Of a stretch of DNA of 64,000 bases, positions 26,301-35,346 are shown in pieces. The DNA comes from Panagrolaimus kolymaensis (lineage: Eukaryota; Nematoda; Chromadorea; Rhabditida; Panagrolaimidae): NCBI GenBank assembly GCA_028622995.1, contig JAJQJQ010000043.1:2108001-2172000 (forward strand), in the 5' to 3' direction. Within the stretch, counting starts at the first letter, position 1. Each line of letters begins with the position of its first letter. A program made the translations under genes and the position numbers. The notes below the pieces were generated by a model. It was not told where the DNA came from. It saw only the letters and a program-made list of their open reading frames with translations, and did not search any database.

Positions 26301-29300
26301 TTTGCGAGCGAGGGAAAGGAAAAAAAGAAAGAAGAATTTACATGGGAAAATCAGAAAAAAAGGAAGCAAAAAATTTCTGAAAGATTTTTATCGTTCATCG
26401 TTTTGTATTAAAAAAAAAGGAATGAATGAATCAAATAAGCTAAGAAAAAAATAATTGGAATTTTATATTTTTATTTTTATATTATTTTTTTATTGCTACT
26501 AAAAAAATAAAGACGGAGGAAATTGAGGAAAGAATCTTTCTTCTTTTTCTTCACTCTCTTGGCAGCTGCTGCATTTTTTTTAGATATCTCTTTATTTTTA
26601 TTTGAATGGGTTTCTTTTATTTTTTGTTTTGTAAATGGGGTTTGTAAAACTGTGAAGGAAGTTTTTAGCGCGGAAAAGAAAAAAAAAGAGGGGAACAAAA
26701 AACTGTGGATCTGATACTAACTTTTTGGGGATTTCGTTACAATATTTATAAATCTCTGATGGTTAGCCAAAATATATATCTTTTAAACTTTAACTGGTAA
26801 GAGATCTGCGATTAGGCATAATAAAATTCTTTATTTATAAAAAACTTATTTTTTAACTTAAAAAACTGCTGCGAAAAAAGTTTATTGGTTGAAACAAAGA
26901 CCAAAGTTACTTACAACTTTAAAAGACCGATATTTACAAAAAAAAAACTTTTGAAGTTTATTTAAAAAAAATTTTGAATTCAAATTTAAACTGGAGATCT
27001 TCGTTGAAGCTAAACTCTAAAGAATTTGTTTTATATATTTTTTTGATAAATAAAACTGTAGGTAGAGCTGTAAGGTTTCATTAATTCTAACCAAAACTCT
27101 TAGGCATTTAAAAAAAAATTAAAATAGCATTTTAAAGAATAAATTTTAAAATTATAAACTGAGGTTAACTATTTGATGAGGTTATACAATCAAAAATATT
27201 TTATTTTTATTTGGTTTATCGTAAAAACCCTTCTTTTTTGAGTTCAAATTAAAACTGTACTTTAATAAACTTTTGATAATTCAGAGGCAATATTTTTATT
27301 ATTTTTTTTGTTTAATAAAACTGCAGCATTTGAATCATTATTCCAGCATTTATCGTAATTTTTTATTTAAAATACAGACTCAAAACTTTATTATAATTAA
27401 AAACTAAAAATCATAATTCATATTTTCTTTTTTAAAAATAAAAATTTAAACTGAGTATTGTAATTGCGGCTCGGCCGTTTTCATGGGAGAAGCTTCTTGA
27501 GAGTCATCCATGTCACCACAGAATCCTCCACAATCAGGTTCACAACCTTTCAATGATGAGTGCATTCCCAAAAATGCAGGAAAAGAGATAAAATAACAAA
27601 CCTTTAATCAAAGATTATCACCAAAACACAAATCCACCAAAGAATACTTTTAAACAACTTTATTTAATTATTAAATTACCAAAACAAAATAATAACCAAA
27701 CCAGCAAGAAAGTTGAATCAGGAATTGAGTGTCGAAGGAATCGAAGGAAGTCGAGTGTCGAAGGAAGTCGAGTCAAGTGATCAAAAAAAGATGAAAGCAA
27801 GCTTGAATAAATGAAAGAGAGAATTTGCGTGTCAGTTTAAGAAAGAACATAATGCCAGAGAAATGGGTATTTGAGTGTTTGATGAAGAAGAATTTATGTA
27901 CCTTCTCAACATGCCGCCCCATACGCGAAATAGCGTCCTCGCTATTGGAAAGCTTGAAGATCTTCTGGATCACGAACAAAGTTTTCTTTAGTATATCCAT
28001 GAACAAGTCGATCACATAAAAGTTTATTTCCTTTGAAAGCATAATAACCAAGCGAAATATTTGATTTCTTTGCCATGTTTGAGATTGAGTTCGATGAGTT
28101 GTAGTTTAAGCCAAGAGAACATTTACCAGGATCAATCGAGTACGTTTCATCATCTGTCGCCAGAGAACAAGGAACAAGAACATCAGAACCATTGAAAACA
28201 TCATGCACGACCTTCACAGGAACATTTGGAAGTTGACTTGGAGTATCTGCATCTACCCCGCGAATAGCCATTAACTTTGCATTAAGCCTTTGGTACACTT
28301 GAACATTTTTGTTCCAAGATACAATAGAAGAAACTCGTGGAGGAAAAATCGGAGATTTGGTTGCAAGTTGAATTCCCCCAACTGCGCAAATCTTTTCAAT
28401 AACATTCGATGATAATGGTATTTGTTGAATCTTTACAACAGTACCTAACTTTTCAGCATGCAAAACACTAGCAACTTCATGAATCTTTACATGAGGAGCA
28501 CCCTGTTGCTTTCGACGCTTTTTGGAGATCGGTGTTTGAGGTTTAGCATCCTTACTAACCACACCTTTACGAGAAACTGCGCAATGATCATCATCACGAC
28601 TTATCGAAGATTCGCTTTTAGCAGAAGTTTTTCCAATAACTTCGCCCATTTCAAAAACAACCTTGTTACTATCGTAGTTACAATATTGTACATAACCATG
28701 ACCATTTGAACTTCGAACAATACCAGAAGCAAAACCTTCCATATGACTTACAAAAAGCAGAGGAGAATCGTCTTTACAAAATTTAACTTGAATCATTTCA
28801 GCAGTTCCGCTAGCTATTTCAAACCTTCCAGTTGTAATAACCTGATGAACATCGTCGAGAGAAGTGTGCACACCTTTCTCAATTTCCGTCACATCTGCTT
28901 CAGTTGCTTCAACATCACAAGATGACAAAGTCGCAAATAACAAAGCTTTTGCCCAGCGTTTATCACTTCTTAAAACGTTTGTCCCAATTATCAAGCAATC
29001 GACCAACGTAGGAACAACATAGAACGGGATTATCTTCGGTGGAATCATTCCCCAAGAAACAGAAAATTTAGCTATGCCTTTAACTTTCAAAGGTTCGCCA
29101 TTAGCAGCAACTAACCCATCTTCACATTTATCGAGAACACCATTTTGATTTGAAAGCTTTTCAAACAATTCATAACTCATTATCGAAGCAACGGCGCCAG
29201 TATCTAATACAGCATCAACACGTTTACCTTCAACCAGAATATTCAAGCATGTTCGATCGCCAATGTTTTCGAATTCTTCCTTCTCAGAAAGAATTGTACT

Positions 29301-32300
29301 TATCGGAGCAAGTTTTACACCAGAAATATGTTTGGCATTAGAAGTACTTTGACCAATAGGAACTTTATTAGAATCGCAAGCATTAGCATAATGGCCTAGA
29401 CGATTACATTTGTGACATATCGGAGGTGGTTTAGGAATAAAAGTATCATTTCGAAAGTTGTTTTGAGCTCTTCCACCATGAACTCTGTCATGTGTACTAG
29501 CTTCGGATTCATTATTAAACCTTGAGAACGTGGGACGAGTAACATCACTAAGACGATTTGCAGCTTCAAGCCCAATTACCAACTCTTTTAACCTTCTATA
29601 GCTTTCGGAGGTGTGGGACAATATCTTTGAGTAGTACATTTTGTCTTGATCTTCCTGAGTAATTCGTAAAAGGATAGTTTTGAGTTCACACTCAATCATA
29701 CCTTCGTGACCAATAAAAGCTTCAGCGACCTTTTCTTCAACTTCTCTCAGAAAATGTTCGTAAGATTTTGAGGATGGTTTCTTCTTTCGATTAAGCTCGG
29801 CTCTAGCACCATACATTGCAACATCATTATCAACCCCAAGGAAGCATAACAAGCTATCTTTAACTTGATCATAATCGTCAGTCGTTTGCACAACACTAAA
29901 GTAATGTTTACGTAATGCACCAGTGAGGTAGGATCCCAGCATATCGGTTCGCAAGTGTCCGTCATATCCTCGATATGTAGTGGAAACTTCGAAAAAATAT
30001 AAAAATGTTTGAAATTCTGCTCGAGTTTTACCAGTAAATTTGTCGGGCATTGGATAGTCTTTAACCAGCGGTACCGAATACGATGATGAAGATGACTTAC
30101 GAATCTTTGAGGTGTTGAATACATTCTTCGGTGGATGACCTTGTAGTACACTTTGTTGTTGTTGCATATTCGATACACTTTGCATTTGAAGACGAAGATT
30201 TGTACCAGTCATAGGCATCATTGGCTTTCTTTGAAGTTCATTTTGAATTTCATCATCTTGATTTTGTTTTTCTTTAACAGTTGATTCCACTTGATTCATT
30301 TGCTTCGGAACATCCATCTTCTGATCGACCATCTTTTGAAGAACACGATTATCAACCTGTAAACGAATCATCTCATTAGCAAGTTCTTTAATTGTTTCAC
30401 ATTCGAATAAATCAAGCAAAGCACGATCTTTCGGGCTTAAACCTTCATCTTTAGCTTCAAAATCGTTAACCTCACGGCTAAGTTCATCAACTTTAAGTAA
30501 AAGGGATTTAACAAAAGCTTCGGATTGGTGGAACAGTTCACTAACATGAGGGGTCGTAGAAGAAGCACAAACTTCAAGTTGAACGATGTCATTTTCAGGG
30601 ATCATAAACCTTTTATGATTAATCGACGATAAATCAGCATTCGCCTCACGAATTTTAGCTGCCATAACTTTCACAATATCATCAAGCTCGGTAACAGCAT
30701 TGTTAACCTTCTGAGAATCAGTTAAAGCCTCAACCTCAGATGTCACATCTTTGGAAGCGCTATTTCCACCTTGTACTTCATTATCTGCAGGAGTTGCCTG
30801 CGCATCAACCATGCCAACGACTAAACCTAGTCCTTTCGTATTAGCTAAGTACGATCGGCTGGGCCCTCCATGTAATTGCGGCTCGGCCGTTTTCATGGGA
30901 GAAGCTTCTTGAGAGTCATCCATGTCACCACAGAATCCTCCACAATCAGGTTCACAACCTTTCAATGATGAGTGCATTCCCAAAAATGCAGGAAAAGAGA
31001 TAAAATAACAAACCTTTAATCAAAGATTATCACCAAAACACAAATCCACCAAAGAATACTTTTAAACAACTTTATTTAATTATTAAATTACCAAAACAAA
31101 ATAATAACCAAACCAGTAAGAAAGTTGAATCAGGAATTGAGTGTCGAAGGAATCGAAGGAAGTCGAGTGTCGAAGGAAGTCGAGTCAAGTGATCAAAAAA
31201 AGATGAAAGCAAGCTTGAATAAATGAAAGAGAGAATTTGCGTGTCAGTTTAAGAAAGAACATAATGCCAGAGAAATGGGTATTTGAGTGTTTGATGAAGA
31301 AGAATTTATGTACCTTCTCAACAGTATTGAAAATGCAGGTGGTTTTTTTGTCAAAAAAAAAGTAAAAAACTGTGGTTCACTGATAGTAGGAAAATTTAGA
31401 AATTTTTAAAATTTTTTTAAAAAAATGTTTATTCTTTCTGATTAATACAATTTTTTTAATTTGCGGATAATTTTATTTTGTGTTAAACTGACATAGATAA
31501 ACCAAAAACAATTTCAGGGAGATTATTATCATCACCCACCCCATCCACTTCCTCCACCAATGGATGCCATGGAATATACATCCTCATCGGAGCAATCATG
31601 CGCGGAAACTGTGATTTATGTTGGTCCACAACAACATCAACAAAATCATAATAATTCATCCCATCCTTCATCCTCATCAATTGGATATAATGGAGTTTCT
31701 TTGCCTCCACCATCGAATTCAAATTCAGGGCCTTCTTCGTCGATTCATAGCCCATTGAAGCGACGATCATCCAAAGGTTCTAAAGGATCTTCGTCATTTG
31801 GATCAAATGGTCGAAAATCAAATACAAATATTTCGGGGCATAGTAATAATGGAGCACCGATTTCTGAACCCCAACAACCTATACAAGTGATCCCAATTGA
31901 TTGCCCACCCAATGCGATAATTCATTCATCTGCGAGTTTTCAATCCCTCTCAGTTCATAATTCTCCAAAAAGGCCAACAAATTTATTTCAAAGAATTGGA
32001 AATTCTATGCCTGGCACCCCTGTTCTTCAAAATCGATCCTCTTCAACTATTACATCTTCCAACAATGCCGCGGCTGCTGCAGCTCGACAATCATCAGTTC
32101 CATCTGATTTAATTTTATGTAATCCCATGGCGCGAACCATGTCACCCAAAAATCTTGGCAATGGCAATGGAAATTCTTTAAAAAGAACTAAAAAGCAAAA
32201 AGAAAATAATATGGAAGATGAATTTTATAATATTGATCCAGAAAAAAGGGATATGGTTTTAAATTGGATTATCGAACAAAAAGTTGAATATGGAACAGAT

Positions 32301-34596
32301 ATTTGTGGAATAGGTAAACCCTTTCCCAATGAACCTCGAATCTCCTTCCAACGAAAAGTGGATGTAAGTATTCAATGTAATGAAGATGAAATCGATGCCG
32401 AACTTTTAAATGTTTGGAATCAAGCTAGATTTCTTGATGATATCGTTGAAGATGAAGAAGAAGCTTCCACCGCTTCTGCGAGTGTATTAACTCGAAGTTT
32501 AACAACAAACACAAACACAAATGGAATTAAAAGAGAAGCATTGGCAGAAAAATTGCCATCAAATGAAAATCTTATAAATAATTTAAATGAAAAACAATCT
32601 TTAAATTTAAATATTTTAAGTAAAGAATCCGATATTCTTGGAGAATTAGGCCTTCTTGCATTTGAGCGACTTTCAATCATGGGTGACGACGAAAATGAAA
32701 ATGAAGAAAATGAAAGTGTTGAAATTTCTGATGATGAATTAGAAAAAGCTATGGCAGCATCAATAAGCTCAATAAAATCTCATGAAATTTTATCTAAAAT
32801 GGTTACAGAATTTCCTAATAATGAAATAGCAACCACGAGTTTATTATTTGATTCATTTACAGCTTCAGCAGCGACGACGGATTCCACAAAAGTTCCCACG
32901 GAAATGGATTTCTATCGTCGAGCTTCACATTTGGAAGCATATGCCGCAGAAAGATTAAAAGAGCTTCAAGCTTTGGATAAAAATAAAAAGGATTTCATTT
33001 CAAATGGAATTAAACAAGTTAAAGATGCAATTAGTAAACAACTTCATTGCGCCACCACTTCGGAACCTGAAAAACCATCGACAATGTCTATCAATGCTGA
33101 AAGTTGTTCATCAACATTTTATAATAAAAAATCCGATAATCTTGGTCCAACAAAGAAAAAAGAAGAAATATCTTTATTATCTAAATTTAAACTTAAACAA
33201 CTTTCATCATGTTGTCATGCGATGACAACTTCATCAACCTCGAGTGCTTCAATTGGAACAAATACAATTCAATCAAGTTTTAATAATTCAAGCCCATTTA
33301 AAACTATTAAAGTTTCAACAACAACAACCTCAAATGCACCAACAACAAAAACAAATAAAACAATGGCAATAGGAAAATCATCCAAAAAAGAAGGACACGA
33401 TGATGATGAAGAAAGAAGTGAATCAACAACAACAACGACAACGAAAATAGTTTCACCATTGCCACCAGAAATAGCTAAACAAATTACCGATCAACTTCGA
33501 AATGCTGGGCTTGGAAAATCTCCATCTCATATTCCTGCAATGACGAATAATAATAGTTTATTACAAAAACCTAAAAATGTTATCGTGGTTCATCATTCTC
33601 AATCAAGTTGTAGCAGTCCCATTCGAAGTGGAATTCCTCAATCTGCATCATATTCTCTTAAAGATTTGAGAAAAGCTTCAACAACCACGACAACAACAGC
33701 AACTAATAATAGTTCTCGAACGAGAAAAGATTCAGTGGAATCAGTTTCAAGAAAATTGCCAAATTGCAAAGGAAAATCACGTAGAAATTCAGCAGATTCA
33801 GCAAAATCTTCCACCATTGTTGCTTCTGCGGCGAGACATGGACAACCAACAACTAACACAACAACAACTTTGCCATCGCCATATTCCAAAGTTACTACCG
33901 CTAAAATACCAATTTCATCAAATGGTGGCGGTTGTGGCGGAGGAGCATATTCATCCGGGCATGGTTCAGATGAAACTAATTCCAATTCTGGAAATGTTCA
34001 ACAACAACAACAACATGGAACAACATTATTACCAAGGCCAATAATTTCATCTGGAACAACCCAAAACATAAAAACTTCGCCATCTAAAATTCCATCTGGC
34101 ACTTCGCTATTATTAAATGGAGGAAATAATAAAAATCGTCCTAGAAATCGTGAAAGCTTTTCAGCAAGTAGTGGATATGAATCAGGTGATTATGGAAAAT
34201 ATCGAAATGCAACAACAACTATTCCATCTCCAGATCTCATAATCGATTCTAAACTCAAAGTAAGTATAACAAAAAATTTTATTATGAAAATTTAAACTAA
34301 ATTTATGTGTAGAAAAATTTTAGAAACCAACAACAACATCGCCATCTTCGGCAATAATAATAGCACAAAAAGAAATTGCATCACTCAAACAACTTCGAGA
34401 TTCATTAAAATCACAATTAAGTGATGCTAAATTGAGATTGGGCCTCGATGAAGATGTGATAATTGAAAGTGATGAAAAATATATTGGTTTAGCAGCTGAA
34501 ATTGTAATCGATTTATTAACACAAGAAACTAGACAATTGGAGAAACGATTGATTGCGTGTCAAAATAGAATTTTAATGGTTACAACATTTTTGTAA
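5312..34596 (+). CDS. vab-8: VAB-8/KIF26-like atypical kinesin
   Basis: Eight coding exons join in frame: 5312-5367 (exon from acceptor at 5282), 19068-19410, 20520-20790, 21614-21958, 22896-23112, 25910-26111, 31518-34259 and 34324-34596; about 1,482 residues. Residues ~134-478 are a divergent kinesin motor domain: the filament-like AGFDATLMYFG strand, SHTFFYLTLYRYE (switch I region) and a weak switch II FIDLGLGE, ending in a segment like the usual motor C-terminus. The nucleotide P-loop is missing (GAISRQKQ where GxTxSGKT is expected), as in the KIF26/VAB-8 group, which are regarded as non-motile. Residues ~479-1392 are low-complexity S/T/N/Q/P; the last 90 form a probable coiled coil. In C. 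elegans VAB-8 directs posterior cell and growth-cone migration. Start is the first in-frame Met after a good acceptor; an upstream exon is possible. Introns 1-6 are 0.9-13.7 kb and full of AACTG units; the last is 64 bases. Confidence 0.85.
15654..15905. mobile_element. TTAA-flanked hairpin MITE, copy 1
   Basis: Near-perfect inverted repeat of 252 bases including flanking TTAA. Tips read TTAA-AGGGAGTGTCCCAAACG and the complement, followed inside by a second conserved block (GGTGTTCCTAGCCCGAAAG). No transposase. TTAA on both sides suggests piggyBac-type insertion. The right TTAA runs directly into CTG, so it appears to have landed in the TTAA of a TTTAACTG motif of the intron array. Confidence 0.8.
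22548..22790. mobile_element. TTAA-flanked hairpin MITE, copy 2
   Basis: Same family as the elements at 15.7 and 50.8 kb: TTAA then AGGGAGTGTCTCAAGCGATAG, a GGTGTTCCTAGCCCGAAAG block and a mirrored right half, 243 bases. It differs in the outer arm (CTCAAGCG rather than CCCAAACG) with matching compensatory changes in both arms, so the hairpin is kept. Located in vab-8 intron 4. Confidence 0.8.
23956..24050. mobile_element. 79-base GC-rich hAT-like foldback element with 8-base target duplication
   Basis: The element 23964-24042 begins CAGGCCTCTTCC and ends with its exact complement GGAAGAGGCCTG. It is flanked on both sides by the 8-base direct repeat TTCAAGAG (23956-23963 and 24043-24050). 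CAG-type tips with an 8-base duplication are the hallmark of hAT transposons. The interior is strikingly GC-rich (repeated GGCCCGG/CCGGGCC) in an intron that is over 75% AT, and can form an inner stem. Too short to encode anything; it must be moved by an element elsewhere. Confidence 0.85.
27459..27911 (-). repeat. 3' LTR of the retrotransposon
   Basis: 453 bases, TG...CA on the plus strand as on the minus. It contains a short internal repetition of a TCGAAGGAA/GTCGAG motif at about 27728-27776. Nearly identical to the 5' LTR. Confidence 0.9.
27942..30977 (-). CDS. Retrotransposon Gag-protease polyprotein
   Basis: One uninterrupted frame of about 1,011 residues from an ATG at 30977, which lies inside the 5' LTR, so roughly the first 35 residues are LTR-coded. 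Middle: a Ty3/gypsy-like capsid region (PMPDKFTGKTRAEFQTF onward). Then a CCHC zinc knuckle, C-x2-C-x4-H-x4-C (CHKCNRLGHYANAC), which binds RNA, and a retropepsin motif (AVLDTGAVAS). After the protease comes a segment resembling the protease-to-RT linker of gypsy elements, then ~250 residues including a basic KKRRK cluster that I do not recognise. The frame stops 30 bases before the 3' LTR, leaving no room for reverse transcriptase or integrase. No frameshift or stop is seen, so the protein could be functional and packaged with help from another element. Confidence 0.85.
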   Translation of the reverse strand: MHSSLKGCEPDCGGFCGDMDDSQEASPMKTAEPQLHGGPSRSYLANTKGLGLVVGMVDAQATPADNEVQGGNSASKDVTSEVEALTDSQKVNNAVTELDDIVKVMAAKIREANADLSSINHKRFMIPENDIVQLEVCASSTTPHVSELFHQSEAFVKSLLLKVDELSREVNDFEAKDEGLSPKDRALLDLFECETIKELANEMIRLQVDNRVLQKMVDQKMDVPKQMNQVESTVKEKQNQDDEIQNELQRKPMMPMTGTNLRLQMQSVSNMQQQQSVLQGHPPKNVFNTSKIRKSSSSSYSVPLVKDYPMPDKFTGKTRAEFQTFLYFFEVSTTYRGYDGHLRTDMLGSYLTGALRKHYFSVVQTTDDYDQVKDSLLCFLGVDNDVAMYGARAELNRKKKPSSKSYEHFLREVEEKVAEAFIGHEGMIECELKTILLRITQEDQDKMYYSKILSHTSESYRRLKELVIGLEAANRLSDVTRPTFSRFNNESEASTHDRVHGGRAQNNFRNDTFIPKPPPICHKCNRLGHYANACDSNKVPIGQSTSNAKHISGVKLAPISTILSEKEEFENIGDRTCLNILVEGKRVDAVLDTGAVASIMSYELFEKLSNQNGVLDKCEDGLVAANGEPLKVKGIAKFSVSWGMIPPKIIPFYVVPTLVDCLIIGTNVLRSDKRWAKALLFATLSSCDVEATEADVTEIEKGVHTSLDDVHQVITTGRFEIASGTAEMIQVKFCKDDSPLLFVSHMEGFASGIVRSSNGHGYVQYCNYDSNKVVFEMGEVIGKTSAKSESSISRDDDHCAVSRKGVVSKDAKPQTPISKKRRKQQGAPHVKIHEVASVLHAEKLGTVVKIQQIPLSSNVIEKICAVGGIQLATKSPIFPPRVSSIVSWNKNVQVYQRLNAKLMAIRGVDADTPSQLPNVPVKVVHDVFNGSDVLVPCSLATDDETYSIDPGKCSLGLNYNSSNSISNMAKKSNISLGYYAFKGNKLLCDRLVHGYTKENFVRDPEDLQAFQ
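30871..31323 (-). repeat. 5' LTR of the retrotransposon
   Basis: 453 bases, TG...CA. It carries the first ATG of the gag frame about 107 bases inside the LTR, so leader and coding start sit in the repeat and the coding frame reads through the LTR/interior junction and the presumed primer-binding site. Confidence 0.9.
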
Positions 34597-34602
34597 AAAA
34601 AA

Positions 34603-35060
34603 AAATAAAATAATGTTATTGCTTTCTTTTATTTTTCTTATTTTTGGCTGAAAGAAAAGAAAATTAAACCTGTCGCAGTCAATTTTCTTCTTTAATGATT
34701 TTATTGTTTATTTTTTGGGGTCTTTTTTTCCAAAATCTTTGAATCACTTTTTCTCTTTTTTAATTTTTTTTAAATGTTTAGGTTTATCATTTTTTATCTT
34801 TAAAAATATTTGTTTTATCAAGTCCTTTTTTTTGTTTGCCTAACTCATCTTTAAATTTTCCATGTCTTTTTTTAAATTTGAGATTTCCCAAATTTTTGTT
34901 GAGACCTTTTTTATCGATGGTCCAATTATTTCCTCTTTTTATGCTTTATGTGCACAAAACCCGTCCGGTCTTTATTTTTTTGTTGTACTTTTTTTTAAAA
35001 ATGACAAGATTTTATAAAATATTTATTAATAAAAAAAAAATGTCTTTAAAAAAACTTGTC
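34603..35060. repeat. Direct repeat copy A (3' of vab-8)
   Basis: About 455 bases closely matching 38286-38755 in the same orientation, with small indels near 34665-34690 and at the right end. It starts about 7 bases after the vab-8 stop codon and so probably holds the vab-8 3' UTR and polyadenylation region (ATAAAA words at the start). No coding potential recognised. Pieces such as TGCACAAAACCCGTCCGGTC are identical between copies. Confidence 0.85.
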
Positions 35061-35346
35061 GCATCCTCCATGTTTTTGGTTTCACGATTTCATAGAAATT
35101 TTATGTATTTATTTATTGGAATCAAAAATTATTAAACAAAACAAAAAAGAAACAATCATTAAAAAAATAATGTTAACAACCGTAGATAATTTAAGGGTTT
35201 CTCCAATTTTTGTTCAATTTGATCCATTACCAAAGCCTTTCAAGCAGCAATCTAAAAAGTTGAAAGAATGAATATATAAAACCTTTGACAACAAAATTAA
35301 CTTACAAATGTCAAAAATGCATATATTCATGAATATCATAAACCAA

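Larger units (their letters stand above)
4200..27455 (+). repeat. Sense-oriented AACTG unit array in vab-8 introns
   Basis: About 200 copies of AACTG, nearly always preceded by A or T runs (TTTAAACTG, ATAAAACTG, TTTAACTG), occur on the plus strand outside coding exons; a few more follow at 31369 and 31485 beyond the LTR element. Typical spacing is 40-110 bases. Examples: 5018, 5046, 8468, 9618, 9664, 9722, 11639, 12360, 20065, 20197, 23759. The reverse word CAGTT(T/A) appears only about ten times (for example 12002, 15231, 17332, 23238, 25595). After each motif come ~20-28 bases of non-repeated sequence richer in G and C, then an A/T tract leading to the next motif. There is no shared sequence after the G. 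Motif-poor stretches of 0.3-0.8 kb break the array (for example 7.0-7.65, 10.75-11.37, 12.66-13.28, 14.27-15.0, 24.3-24.98 kb). Counts are by eye. Confidence 0.8.
27455..31327 (-). mobile_element. Gag-protease-only LTR retrotransposon, antisense in vab-8 intron 6
   Basis: Two 453-base direct repeats (27459-27911 and 30871-31323) that start TG and end CA bound a 2,959-base interior. GTAT precedes the left LTR (27455-27458) and follows the right one (31324-31327): a 4-base target duplication. I noticed only one difference between the LTRs (c/t at about 27704 versus 31116), so the insertion is recent. Transcription runs on the minus strand, so 30871-31323 is the 5' LTR. The only long frame is a gag-protease protein; no reverse transcriptase, RNase H or integrase is visible, so it should depend on a partner element. 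A purine/G-rich stretch (ATGGGGCGGCA on the minus strand) abuts the 3' LTR and could be the polypurine tract; TGGAGGGCCC abuts the 5' LTR as a possible primer site. Confidence 0.9.

Noticed and set aside
424..26714. Dozens of 60-100-residue open frames in the first 27 kb rich in K, F, S and N
   Set aside because: They are translations of A and T runs in introns and intergenic DNA, lack family patterns and codon bias, and often start at non-ATG codons.
4200..27455. Reading the AACTG array as a CRISPR array
   Set aside because: The shared word is five to eight bases, spacing is variable and it lies in introns of an animal gene on the coding strand; repeats in CRISPR arrays are longer and evenly spaced.
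27458..27942. Hidden reverse transcriptase or integrase in the LTR element
   Set aside because: Only 30 bases remain between the gag-protease stop and the 3' LTR, and no polymerase motif is seen in other frames of the interior.
29747..30178. 143-residue open frame inside the retrotransposon
   Set aside because: It is a shifted-frame shadow of the gag coding sequence on the same strand.
33638..33985. 115-residue frame antisense to vab-8 exon 7
   Set aside because: Shadow of a low-complexity S/T-rich coding exon; no start context or splice signals.
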